Of a stretch of 64,000 bases of DNA, positions 54,434-64,000 are shown in pieces. The first letter of the stretch is position 1, and every line of letters begins with the position of its first letter. Origin of the DNA: Lineus longissimus (Eukaryota > Nemertea > Pilidiophora > Heteronemertea > Lineidae); NCBI RefSeq assembly GCF_910592395.1, contig NC_088317.1:5394001-5458000 (forward strand). Reading direction: 5' to 3'. The position numbers and the translations under genes are program-made. The notes under the pieces are model-generated. The model was not told the origin of the DNA. It saw nothing but the letters and a program-made list of their open reading frames with translations, and did no database searches.

Positions 54434-55558
54434 ATAACAACACTTATAAACGTAAACAATAAGTAACAAGATGACATTGTAAATGTCTGATGGTTCCCGA
54501 TGTGCCGAATGTTGAAATAAAGTTCTGTTAACACTAGTTTTAATTCGAATTGAATTTAAACCTTAATTCGTATTAAGTGTTCACACTGAAAACAGTGTGG
54601 CACGATGCGGAACCGTTTTATCGACATCAGTTTTGATTCGAATAGACCATATCAGGGTAACAGGTGGCACCACATGACGGCAGAAAAGACGTCTCCAAAT
54701 TGTTTTCAACGTTATTCCTCTAATGACGTGGTCCAGCAGTGGCCTCCAGGTGGTCCACCCAAAGTTGGTTAAGGTTAAGGCTCCACAACTCAACCCCTTC
54801 GACAGACCGAGATAGGAGAGGATGCCTGCTTCATAACTTTCGACCTTGCCCTTGACATTTGACCTTCAAAGCATCACAGAAGATATAGATTGGCATGTTG
54901 TTCCCGTGTCATAGACTAAACAGTTGAAATATCAGTGGTTTCATTGGCAGGTGATTTGACCTTGACCTTGACCTCTGACCTTCAAGGTCATTGCATAACC
55001 TGAATGGGCAACCTCAATAACCTGGGCATAGGTGAAGGTTCCATGACTCTACTCCTCCCACAGACCGAGATAGTTCAAATTATCAAAATTGATATATGAA
55101 AATCTCATGATATCTTAATGATCCAAATGCCTGACACTGTACATTTTCATGTCATTTAACTCTTTGGTAACTACACATTACCTAGACTTGGTTGCACATT
55201 GCTAACTTACTCAGATGTCAAGATATCTCAAAATATCAAATTCGATATATCAATATCACCATGACCCTGATAACTGAGATTGAATTTGATGCACTCATTG
55301 AAATCAGGCACATCAATAACCTAGGGTAGACCTTGTTTCCAAACTTCTAACTTGAATAGGGACAGAGATATTCGCATCTGAAAAGTGTGACAGACAAAAT
55401 CTCACATCTCAAAATGTCAATTTCACCATGATCCCCGTGTCGTAAGTTGACAATGATGGGCTCATTAGATTGCTAGTGTCCACAAACCTAGGGGTAGGAA
55501 CTGTTTCTAGACCTCTAACCCTCATTTTAACTGAGCTGTGACAGTCATAAGACTGGAC
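54434..55558. other. Intergenic with loose repetition
   Basis: Recurring phrases ('accttgaccttgacctctga', 'cctcaataacctgggcatag', 'cccacagaccgagatag') suggest an old, much-diverged repeat. No coding support. Confidence 0.45.
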
Positions 55559-55624
55559 AGACACACACACAGACACACAGACACACAGACACACAGACAC
55601 ACAGACACACACACACACAGACAG
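55559..55624 (+). repeat. (CACAGA)n / (CA)n microsatellite
   Basis: Alternating cacaga and cacaca units cover about 65 bp. They give rise to spurious Cys/Val-rich minus-strand frames. Confidence 0.95.
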
Positions 55625-55729
55625 ACACCATGACCAAACACAATATGGTTCCTGTTCTGAAAGAACCAGGAACCATAATAAAATCTTTCTGACTTCATAA
55701 ATGTCAATTGAATATTCTGACACATAATA

Positions 55730-56225
55730 TTTCTCCGATTTGAATAAAAGGACTTACCAGCACATCCAACCCCCTGATATTTCTCTGATTTGAACAAAAT
55801 GACTTACCAGCACATCTAACCCCCTAATATTTCTCCGATTTGAACAAAATGACTTACCAGCACATCTAACCCCCTAATATTTCTCTGATTTGAACAAAAG
55901 AACTTACCAGCACATCTAACCCCCTAATATTTCTCTGATTTGAACAAAAGGACTTACCAGCACATCTAACCCCCTAATATTTCTCTGATTTGAACAAAAG
56001 GACTTACCAGCACATCTAACCCCCTAATATTTCTCTGATCTGAACAAAAGGACTTACCAGCACATCTAACCCCCTAATATTTCTCTGATTTGAACAAAAG
56101 GACTTACCAGCACATCTAACCTCCTAATATTTCTCTGATTTGAACAAGAGGACTTACCAGCACATCTAACCCCCTAATATTTCTCAGATTTGAACAAGAG
56201 GACTTACCAGCACATCTAACCCCTG
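55730..56225 (-). repeat. 50-bp tandem repeat, about 10 units, each with a splice-donor-like site
   Basis: The unit 'cccctaatatttctctgatt', 'tgaacaaaaggacttaccag', 'cacatctaac' recurs at 50-51 bp spacing. On the minus strand each unit reads gatgtgctg|gtaagtcc, an excellent 5' splice-site match. No acceptor or coding exon accompanies the sites. Confidence 0.92.
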
Positions 56226-56569
56226 CAAGTTACACATCATCAGCATCTGGTGCACAGTCCCATGCAGTCAGTAAATACTGCAACCCCCCAAAAATACTAG
56301 CGGTGGTTTTTGTTTGCGGGCACCCACCTTTTAACGCAAAACTATTTATATTTTGTGGAGCTACGAAAGCCGTAATGCTCAATGTACCGACGAAAGTGAA
56401 ATTTTGTGCTGGTTAACTTTTGCGGATCAAGCCAGACCGCAATGACCAAGACCGCCCAAAAAAAAACGCATGAAAAAAATTCAGGTAACAGTACTCTGCA
56501 TTATGTAAGCCATGCACAATCTCTGCTACAGTGGTTACACACTGGTTGAGTACATATTGCTGTGATGGT
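56226..56569. other. Spacer, nothing supported
   Basis: Short unremarkable sequence between the array and the LINE. Confidence 0.4.
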
Positions 56570-58366
56570 TTGAGTTTTTAAAGAGAAATTTGAACGAATT
56601 TATAACAGTGTTTCATATTCAGAGGAAGATATGAATACCCTAAAGCGGGAATTTGATGTAGGTATCAGGGAAAAGTGTTGTACTGGCCAATGTAGTTCTA
56701 ACCATACAATTAGTTTCGAGGATGTTGCGCTGGGTATTAAGTGTCTGAAGAGTGGAAAACGGGACTGCACTGCAGGGTTAACATCTGATAATTTTATTCA
56801 TGGTTCACAAAGACTTCATGTATATATATCTTTGCTTTTGTCATCTATGATAAAACATGGTCATAGTGTATATGCCTTCTCAAAAACAACTATTATTCCT
56901 ATACCTAAGAACACAAGGAAATCTTTAAATACTTCTGATAATTACCGAGGAATATCATTGATTAGTATTGTAAGTAAAATTTTAGATTATGTGTTTTTGA
57001 GAAAGCATCAGGATGTTTTATCAACAACAGATGGTCAATTTGGTTTTAAACAGGGTTTGTCAACTGCTTCATGTTATTCAGTAGTTAATGAGATCATTGA
57101 ATATTACAATAGTCGGGGCACAAATGTATACTGTGTCATGTTGGATGCGAGCAAGGCATTTGATTCTGTGCATTTTGTCAAATTATTTCGGCTTCTGACA
57201 AAAAAAGGATTATGTCCCTTAGTTGCACGTTTTCTTGCTATGACGTACACACAACAGAAAATGGTTGTCCAATGGGGGAGAAGTGTTTCGAGAGAATTCT
57301 CTGCGAGGAATGGTGTAAAGCAAGGTGGGGTATTGTCACCCGTTTTATTTAGTATTTATTTAGATGAACTTTTTAATCTCTCTAAGGAAATCAGGTTTAG
57401 GATGTTATGTTGGTTCAATTTTTTGTGGCGCATTTGCTTATGCAGATGATATTATTATTTTATCTCCTGCAGTTAGTGCTTTAAAAAAGATGCTTAAGAT
57501 TGCCTCTAGCTTTTCAATAGAATTTAATATAACATTTAATGCAACGAAAACGAAACTCCTTGTTTTTGTAGAACTAGTTAATGTTCACATTGAATTTGAA
57601 GGGACTGTGTTAAGACCATCACTATCAGAAGTGCATTTAGGAATTTTACTCGGGATGAATATTATGCAGCAAAAATTCAAGCCTCTGTCAATGATTTATA
57701 TAAGAGAACAAACATGTTATTATCACAATTTCGTTATACTAATCCTGATGTAAAATATCGCCTGTTCAAAAGTTATTGTATGTCATTATATGGTTTTCAA
57801 AGCTGGGATCTCTCCACACCTTTTGTGCAGAATTTGTATATAGCATGGAGGAAGTGTATCCGTTTATTAATGTTCTTACCATATCGCACCCATAATGAGC
57901 TCCTTCCATCGATTGTAAATAATTGTTGTATTCAAGCCCAGGTTGAAAAAAGATTTATTAGATATTTTGATGTGCTTTTTAAATCTGATAATGTGTATTT
58001 TTCTCTCTGTAAGTCATTTTGTGTGAAAGGTAGTCGTTCTGCTTTAGGAAAATCATTTAACCTTCTGTGCAGTAAATATGTGCAGTAAATGGTATAAGGA
58101 TGTCTCACTGACTAAGATTAATGTTACCTATAATAATAATGTTGTCCCAGTAGGTCTTCAAATTCGTGAACTATTATATATGAGAGACAACGAGTCTAAT
58201 ATCTTAAATAAGGAGGAATGTAATGACATTATTAACTTCTTGTGCATTAACTAGTTAATAACAATGTTAGCTTATTAGTAGTCTGAAAATTGCACTGCAC
58301 TTGGCACTTCGCACAAACTTACTCTGTAATTCTGTACATAAGTACGAAATAAATATATATATATCT
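56570..58366 (+). pseudogene. Degenerate non-LTR retrotransposon (RT region to 3' end)
   Basis: Three overlapping plus-strand frames (56576-57449, 57364-57753, 57714-58088) together cover a reverse transcriptase and the C-terminal region. Visible motifs: IIPIPKNTRK, NYRGISLISIVSKILD, GQFGFKQGLST, VMLDASKAFDSVH, GVKQGGVLSPVLFSIY, then FAYADDIIIL in the next frame. At least two frameshifts break it. The endonuclease is missing, so it is 5'-truncated. The 3' end is an atatat-rich tail near 58350-58366. It differs from the L2-type copy at 16-18.8 kb; it belongs to a jockey/CR1-like group, exact clade uncertain. Confidence 0.8.
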
Positions 58367-58387
58367 TATGCATAACAGATGCAGAGC

Positions 58388-58573
58388 ATGTGACCCACCA
58401 CAGCAAAATGAGTCGCTTCGAGCTTGACAGGTTGAGACAGACTGGTTGTTCATTTCACTATTGTCTGCCTTTTGTGAAATCTGAGTGTATCAATTTCTTC
58501 TATTATGTCCTGGTGTCATTTTAGGCTCATCTTCTGTGCGACATGCGACCCATTTTGCTGTGGTGGGTCACAT
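58388..58573. mobile_element. gtgaccc-family MITE, full copy
   Basis: Ends atgtgacccaccacagcaaa and tttgctgtggtgggtcacat, with the family body in reverse orientation relative to 39094-39286. It lies about 20 bp after the LINE tail. Confidence 0.88.
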
Positions 58574-59063
58574 ATGGTGATCCTACTGCGTGAAAGGTGT
58601 ATGTAAGTCTTGCACAGCTCAAGTAAAGGTAAAGTAGGTCGTGTTCGACGCATACTACAGGTTCTGTGTAAGTTTCATGTACATTTAATACCCATAACAC
58701 AAGCAAATTTAAGCATGTTACTTGTAACTGGGACTGTACCATTTCTATCAGACCACTAATCATTGAACATTACAATATATTTTTTGTAAGTCAAAAGATC
58801 AGGACTTGAGAAGCTACATTCAGACATGAAATGTATCACAGAAATGAAATGCACAAAAGGATAAAACATTAGACTAGATGAACATCACATACCCGATTCA
58901 CGAACAATTGTCAAAACTTGCTGTTATCTCAATCACGAAAACAGCAATTCGTCATGAGATAACACATGTCCTTGCATCATAAAACACACAGACACAATAT
59001 GTATTAAGTATTCTAACATAGAGGGAGGGCATGACCCTCGTGGTTAACGCTGCAAAAGGTATT
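58574..59063. other. Intergenic, nothing supported
   Basis: No gene-like frame or repeat. Confidence 0.4.
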
Positions 59064-59470
59064 TTAACTCTTTCAGTGCCAAGGACGTACATGTACGTCC
59101 TAAATATTAAGGTATTTTAGTTCCTCCAGACGACACCAGATGTCCCCAGCTACTCAAATGTGGTTCATATGGTTTCTCTGGCCTGGGGCGTCCAAATTGA
59201 ATAATTTTTTCGACTGAGAGGGTGGGGTGGGGTTTGCCACCCCTCATTTTAGGTGAAAAATGGTGAAAATCGGCCAAAAATACCACTCCCTCAAACAAAT
59301 TTAGAACATAATCCTAGTATGCCCCTACTTATTACTGCTGTTTTATTGAAACAGGAGGTAAAGACAAAGGTTTTGAAGAATTTTGATGAGTGTATCTCAA
59401 TTATTTTTGTGAGATTTTGGGTAGTGACAATGCCCAAAAATGCCCAAATCCTGGGCACTGAAAGAGTTAA
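59064..59470. mobile_element. TTAA-flanked MITE, about 400 bp
   Basis: It is flanked by TTAA on both sides (59064-59067 and 59467-59470). The ends ctctttcagtgcc and ggcactgaaagag are perfect inverse repeats. A TTAA target and such short ends suggest piggyBac-type origin. Inside the left end sits the palindrome gacgtacatgtacgtc. No coding frame is credible. Confidence 0.75.
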
Positions 59471-59569
59471 ACAAAGCTTTTAGCATTGTTCTCTTTTAAG
59501 TTATTACATTTTGAATGTCAGCAATATGATCAGGGTAACCGACCACCACTGCACCAGCGTATGACCGAG

Positions 59570-60135
59570 TAGCGAACTCTGAGAAAGGTGTTTTAAACAG
59601 AGCTTTTAGTATCATTCTCGTTCTCCTAATATCACATGTTCAATGTCAGCAATATCGTCTTTCAATAAATTATAACACTGGTATAAAACTCTGAGAAAGG
59701 TGTTTTAAACAGAGCTCGTGGTCTCATTCTAATTCTCCTAACATCACATGCTCAATGTCAGCAATATTGTCTTTCAATAAATTATAACACTGGTATAAAA
59801 CTCTGAAAAAGGTGTTTTAAACAGAGCTTTTAGTATCATTCTCGTTCTCCTAATATCACATGTTGAATGTCAGCAATATCGTCTATCAATAAATTACAAC
59901 ACTGGTTATCTCTGAGAAAGGTGTTTTAAACAGAGCTCTTGGTCTCATTCTAATTCTCCTAATATCACATGTTCAATGTCAGCAATATCGTCTTTCAATA
60001 AATTATAACACTGGTATAAAACTCTGAGAAAGGTGTTTTAAACAGAGCTCTTTATAGTCTCATTCTCGTTTTCCTTATATCACATTTTCAATATCAACAA
60101 TATTGTCCATCAATAAATTACAACACTGGTACAAA
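59570..60135 (+). repeat. About 118-bp tandem repeat, five copies
   Basis: Units of 'ctctgagaaaggtgttttaa', 'acagagctcttggtctcatt' and 'ctttcaataaattataacac'. Located just downstream of the Kelch-like gene's stop. Confidence 0.88.
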
Positions 60136-60436
60136 AGCCTACAACATACATATGCACACGAACAGTTTCACTGACACATGATCATCATCAATCAGGGCTG
60201 AGACATTTCCGATTTTTGAGATATTTCTGCGTCCTGCTGAAGATGTATTGATTTGACAGAAGTAATGGAATGATGTATACCTCAGTTCTCCGTGAAATTT
60301 TAAATCTTTAATTAAAAAGGAACCGATTTTGAGGGTTTTTTGCAAGTTAGGTCAGCTTTTTTCTTCTTCCATTTCTGATCAAGGGTTTTGGTAAGAACTG
60401 GGCATCAAAATACAACTGCCTGAAACCAGTTCCGAG

Positions 60437-63400
60437 CTACGTTAACATGTCCTGGCTCATGCTTTCCCGAGGGAGTGTCGCTACGATGCAACCGAACGTG
60501 CTCATGACGGTGGGTAGCGGCTCTCCTTCTATCCACTGGTGCTTTCCTTCCTCCATTTGTAGAGAGCATATTCCCGCCATCCAACTCTTGTCGTCTTCGC
60601 CACCGACGACGAGGATGCTGTTGCCATATTTCACGACACCTGAAATGACGACTGATAAAATGACTTCCCAGTTTTAATAAAGTGATGACACTGACAGTCA
60701 GATTATAAACCGCGACCTGATCTCTCTAGCTATCAGCTAGAATGTAGATACTAGATGGTATGCACAACATCTGTCATGACCTATTCCACTAAAATGGATA
60801 ATACCATTTTGACAGTTGCAACGGCTCCTGACTGAGTTTACAGTAATGCTGCATCAAAAAAACAAAACAAACTTACCTGCCCCACACAGCGGATGAGGTA
60901 ACTCTGGCCCAAGCATCCACGTGTTATCCGCTGGGTCAAAGATCTCAACCGAACTTGTACAGTGTTCCGGCAAGAACTCACGCTTCCATTTCTCACTGAC
61001 CGCAGTGTTCCCACCAATCACATATATCTTCTCCTTGAAGACAGCGGATCCTGCCAGCGCTCGTGATTTCAACATCGGTGGGAGGTTGGTCCATTTGTTA
61101 TCGCTCGGGTCATATCTGAAATTTACAATTAACGAACAATTTAGCTTTGTCTCTGCACATCGTGCAATACAATACAAGAAAGTGAAATAGCAAGAAATAC
61201 ATACTGTAAAACCAGTCAGGAGCCACTGCAGCTTAAAAACCAGGTCAATTTTTTAGATTTACCGACAATTCTTTTTGCTGAAATTTCTGACTTTGGAGAT
61301 AAAGACATTCGGAATGAAAATTACCTATTCGGACCTCGATACCAACAGTTTTCATTTTGTATTAGAATAAATACTGCATTTGCTGCCAGAAGTAATGGCA
61401 AATGCTGAGGTGTACATTGCGAGATGTGTGCATTGCGAGATGTGTGCATTGCTAGATGTGTGCGTTGCTAGATGTGTGCGTTGCGAGATGTGTGCATTGC
61501 GAGATGTGTGCATTGCGAGATGTGTGCATCGCGAGATGTGTGCATCGCGAGATGTGTGCATCGCGAGATGTGTGCATCGCGAGATGTGTGCATCGCAAGA
61601 TGTGTGCATTGTGAGATGCTCTATTATAGACAAAGCCATCAAACTGAAACACCTCTTACCTGTAAACAGAATTCACAATCTTTCCATTGCTTGCTTCTCC
61701 GCCAAACGAATAAAGTTTTCCTTTATAGCTGACTGCCGTCATGCAGCGCAGTGCCTCTGGGAGGGGTGCCATTGCACACCATTGGTTGGTCTGGCCGTCG
61801 TAACGGTCCAGGTTACTCAGGATCTCCATACCACCACTGCCTCCAATACAGTACAGGAACCTACAAAGAGCAAAGGAGTGAGGATAGAAAAACAACACGA
61901 TAGGATTTCTTTGTCTCGATTGAGAAGGCAGAAGAAGAAGATTTCACTCAATACTACTGTCGGCGTTTAATAACTGGGGTGATGTCAGGTAATGCCCAGC
62001 TTAAAGAATACTGAGTCGAGACAACTAGTTGATGCCATTTTACATGAGTGAGTGAGCAAGTGCAGTAGAAAAACCTTAGCCTGACACCAGCTAAAGGAAA
62101 ACCTTAGCCTAACACCAGCTCAAAGAAAAACTTAGCATAACACCGGCTGAAAGAATATCGAGTGGAGATTATGATTGATTTCATGTCACATGAGTGAATG
62201 AGCAAGTGCATTGTACAACATCATGGAGAACCTCTCTAAGACTTGAGACTGACAAATGCTGTCCTTAATAGAGAGGCATCCTGATTAGTGGTCAAATTGA
62301 ATGTAAAGATCCAATTTGGGACTACAACTAGTGTCTGTAATAGAGAGAGTGTCCTTAATAGAGGGGTGTCCGCTAAAGGAGGCTCCACTGTACAGTAACT
62401 CAAATTGCCCCTGAAGTCTTTTCAACACACCTGTCTACGGCTACAAGAACTAGTTGTGACCTTGGCTGTTTGAGTTTGGCCTTGACCTCCCACGTCCTTG
62501 AACTACAGTTGAACAAGTAGAGGTAATTGGACACCTCCTCCGATGTGATCGAACCACGGTAGTTGAGTTTGCGCACGCTGCCCCCTGCTAGGTAGACGTC
62601 ATGGTCACCAGCAACACAACAACCTGAAGGAGAAGACACTTAGCTTATCTTTAAACAAAACAAAACTATATGTGATCTCTGTGGCAAATGAGTTTTCCCA
62701 CACCAGTCGTGTCTGCACATCGGACAAAAATTAGGATATCCTCACGCTGCCTCACACGCCTGTGCTGAAATATGTGTTTTGTGTGATAAAGTCTATTTCG
62801 ACTACGGCGGAGAAAGCAGGAAACTGAAAAGTTTCACAGGCAATGGATTAGTTTTGATGAAGGTACATAACTCATAATCTTACCAACATTTTGTAAAGAA
62901 CACATTAGCCTCTTTTTTCTGATGGATTGGTGTACGGTTTGCCCACAAGTTTGAACATGGTCTTGTCCTTAAGCATCCAGCTGCCTGGGTAACCGCAATT
63001 TGCATCCACTGTGGGTCACAGACTGGCACATTGACCAGTGATAGAAAGCAAACATCTGGTTAACCCACGCCGCTTTGAGATCACTTACCAGGCATATACA
63101 AGCTCTGCGGCAGCCGGCAAACATGTAGCAACTTGCTATGATGCGGCAGAAGCATCTCCATGCTATTAAACTTCATATGATTCTCCTCGCTGTAGGGGTT
63201 GGCGATAATCAACACGCCCTGAATAACGTTCATTCCTTTACGAGTCGTAAAATTCAAATCAAGTTCCTGTTTACGATTCTTCAACATGTGATAGTAGCGG
63301 ACCTTAGCAAGCGTGTCTTGCAGCGCGTTACAATCGCGGACCATCGGATTCGATTCGATGAAGTCGCAGAAATAGTACGAACTGATGTTTGCAAATCTGA

Positions 63401-64000
63401 CGTGACAAAGAACACGTCCTGCGTCGTTTTTACGCGTTTCCAAATCATGGTTTATCCATTTTAAACACGCAGAATATACAATCTCTTCGGTTGAGATGTT
63501 CAGGTCACTGTCCGCGATGATATCGACTAAGTTATCCAGCGGCAGACACAAGAACTCGTCCCTCTGGTACAGATCTGTGAAATGAGTACAGATAATTTCA
63601 CGGCTCTTTTTTGCCAACGCGTCACATTCATGTGCCTTAGCAAAGAAGTAAACCTCAATACAGTTAGTCTTATTAATATGCTTCATCATAAATGCTTCGC
63701 AGCCAGCTTTTAGTTTTTCCAATTGGAATATATTTGCCGCAGATAAGATGTTTTGGACGCTTGACTCAGTCAGCGCGATTTCTCCACGATAAATGTAGCG
63801 AAGAATTCCATCTAATGTGTCACTGTCAATGTCTTTTAACTTGACCTTATTTTGAACATTTTCTAACATGTCATGCGAGAACATTGCCATAAAGTACGGA
63901 CTGGATATCGCCAGGACGTTCTTATGACAAAGGAACTCCCTGCTTCCGATGCACAGAGTGACATCAACGAGATGTTTCGTCTCATAGAGTTTTGCCAAAC
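60437..64000 (-). CDS. Kelch-like (BTB-BACK-Kelch) protein, 5' end beyond window
   Basis: Five exons in view on the minus strand: 64000-63089 (open to the edge), 62623-62431, 61860-61660, 61115-60877 and 60639-60437 (stop TAG at 60437-60439). Junctions are GT-AG and phase-consistent, giving at least 580 aa. The first exon has a BTB domain (HLVDVTLCIGSREFLCHKNV, SPYFMAMFSHDMLE), then a BACK domain (CLKWINHDLETRKNDAGRVL). Later exons give Kelch blades: FLYCIGGSGGMEILSNLDRY, KLYSFGGEASNGKIVNSVYR, KIYVIGGN and SILVVGGEDDKSW. Kelch-like proteins are substrate adaptors for CUL3 ubiquitin ligases: BTB/BACK binds CUL3 and Kelch binds substrate. The paralogue is not certain (the KLHL24/35/38 group is a guess). 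The ATG lies outside the window. Introns hold a 16-bp minisatellite and a MITE. Confidence 0.9.
61410..61620 (+). repeat. 16-bp minisatellite in a Kelch-like intron
   Basis: The unit gcgagatgtgtgcatt is present about 13 times, with t/c and a few other changes. It gives long spurious Cys-rich frames on both strands because three units make 48 nt. It lies about 40 bp from the exon ending at 61660. Confidence 0.92.
62225..62390 (-). mobile_element. pogo-like MITE, diverged
   Basis: It begins 'gagaacctctctaagacttg' and ends 'ggaggctccactgta'. It lies in the Kelch-like intron just downstream of the exon at 62431-62623. Confidence 0.75.
62640..63080. other. Kelch-like intron 1 (in view), no repeats
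   Basis: Plain intron sequence between the BTB-BACK exon and the first Kelch exon; nothing further seen. Confidence 0.5.

Noticed and set aside
55409-55797. Cys/Val-rich minus-strand frames
   Set aside because: Translation of the CACAGA/CA microsatellite.
61352-61970. Cys-rich repeat frames on both strands (CVHREMCASRDV type)
   Set aside because: Produced by the 16-bp minisatellite in a Kelch-like intron; both strands are open for the same arithmetic reason.

Overview
This window is animal (metazoan) nuclear DNA from an invertebrate, probably marine. Genes have GT-AG introns, small exons sit in long introns, and well over half of the window is interspersed or tandem repeat. Recognisable genes (WDR53, EMC5/MMGT1, TBC1D24, a Kelch-like protein and a TRIM-like protein) are ordinary bilaterian families. 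Nothing in the sequence fixes the phylum; a lophotrochozoan or an invertebrate deuterostome would both fit.

Layout. 1-7.9 kb is mobile-element territory. A Harbinger-like element (about 748-3242) carries a Myb/SANT-like ORF and is split by a 1.28-kb repeat unit. It is followed by a LINE 3' fragment and a 167-bp satellite, an inverted piece of which opens the window. 7.9-10.8 kb may hold a small three-exon secreted-protein gene. 11.5-13.8 kb has a foldback element with a 6-bp target duplication, then a second, inverted copy of the 1.3-kb unit. 16.0-18.8 kb is a nearly intact L2/CR1-type LINE on the minus strand. 19.1-22.2 kb is a composite tandem-repeat field. 23.9-27.5 kb holds WDR53 and EMC5, both on the minus strand. 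30.6-47.9 kb is TBC1D24 on the plus strand, with nine coding exons; its first intron contains, on the opposite strand, an uninterrupted coding region for a RING/B-box/coiled-coil protein ending in a Ran-binding domain. 48-60 kb is repeats, including a Harbinger-derived foldback, several tandem arrays and a second degenerate LINE. 60.4-64.0 kb is the 3' part of a BTB-BACK-Kelch gene on the minus strand, running off the right edge.

The host genes do not form a pathway: WDR53 and Kelch-like proteins are cullin-ligase-associated families, EMC5 is an ER membrane insertase subunit, and TBC1D24 is a vesicle-traffic TBC/TLDc protein. The most unusual gene product is the TRIM-like protein with a C-terminal RanBD (31690-33393). 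Splice sites for EMC5 (4 exons), TBC1D24 (9) and the Kelch-like gene (5 in view) were worked out by eye. The phases close in frame and the proteins align with remembered family members, so these models are strong. Coordinates of repeat boundaries are approximate to a few bases.
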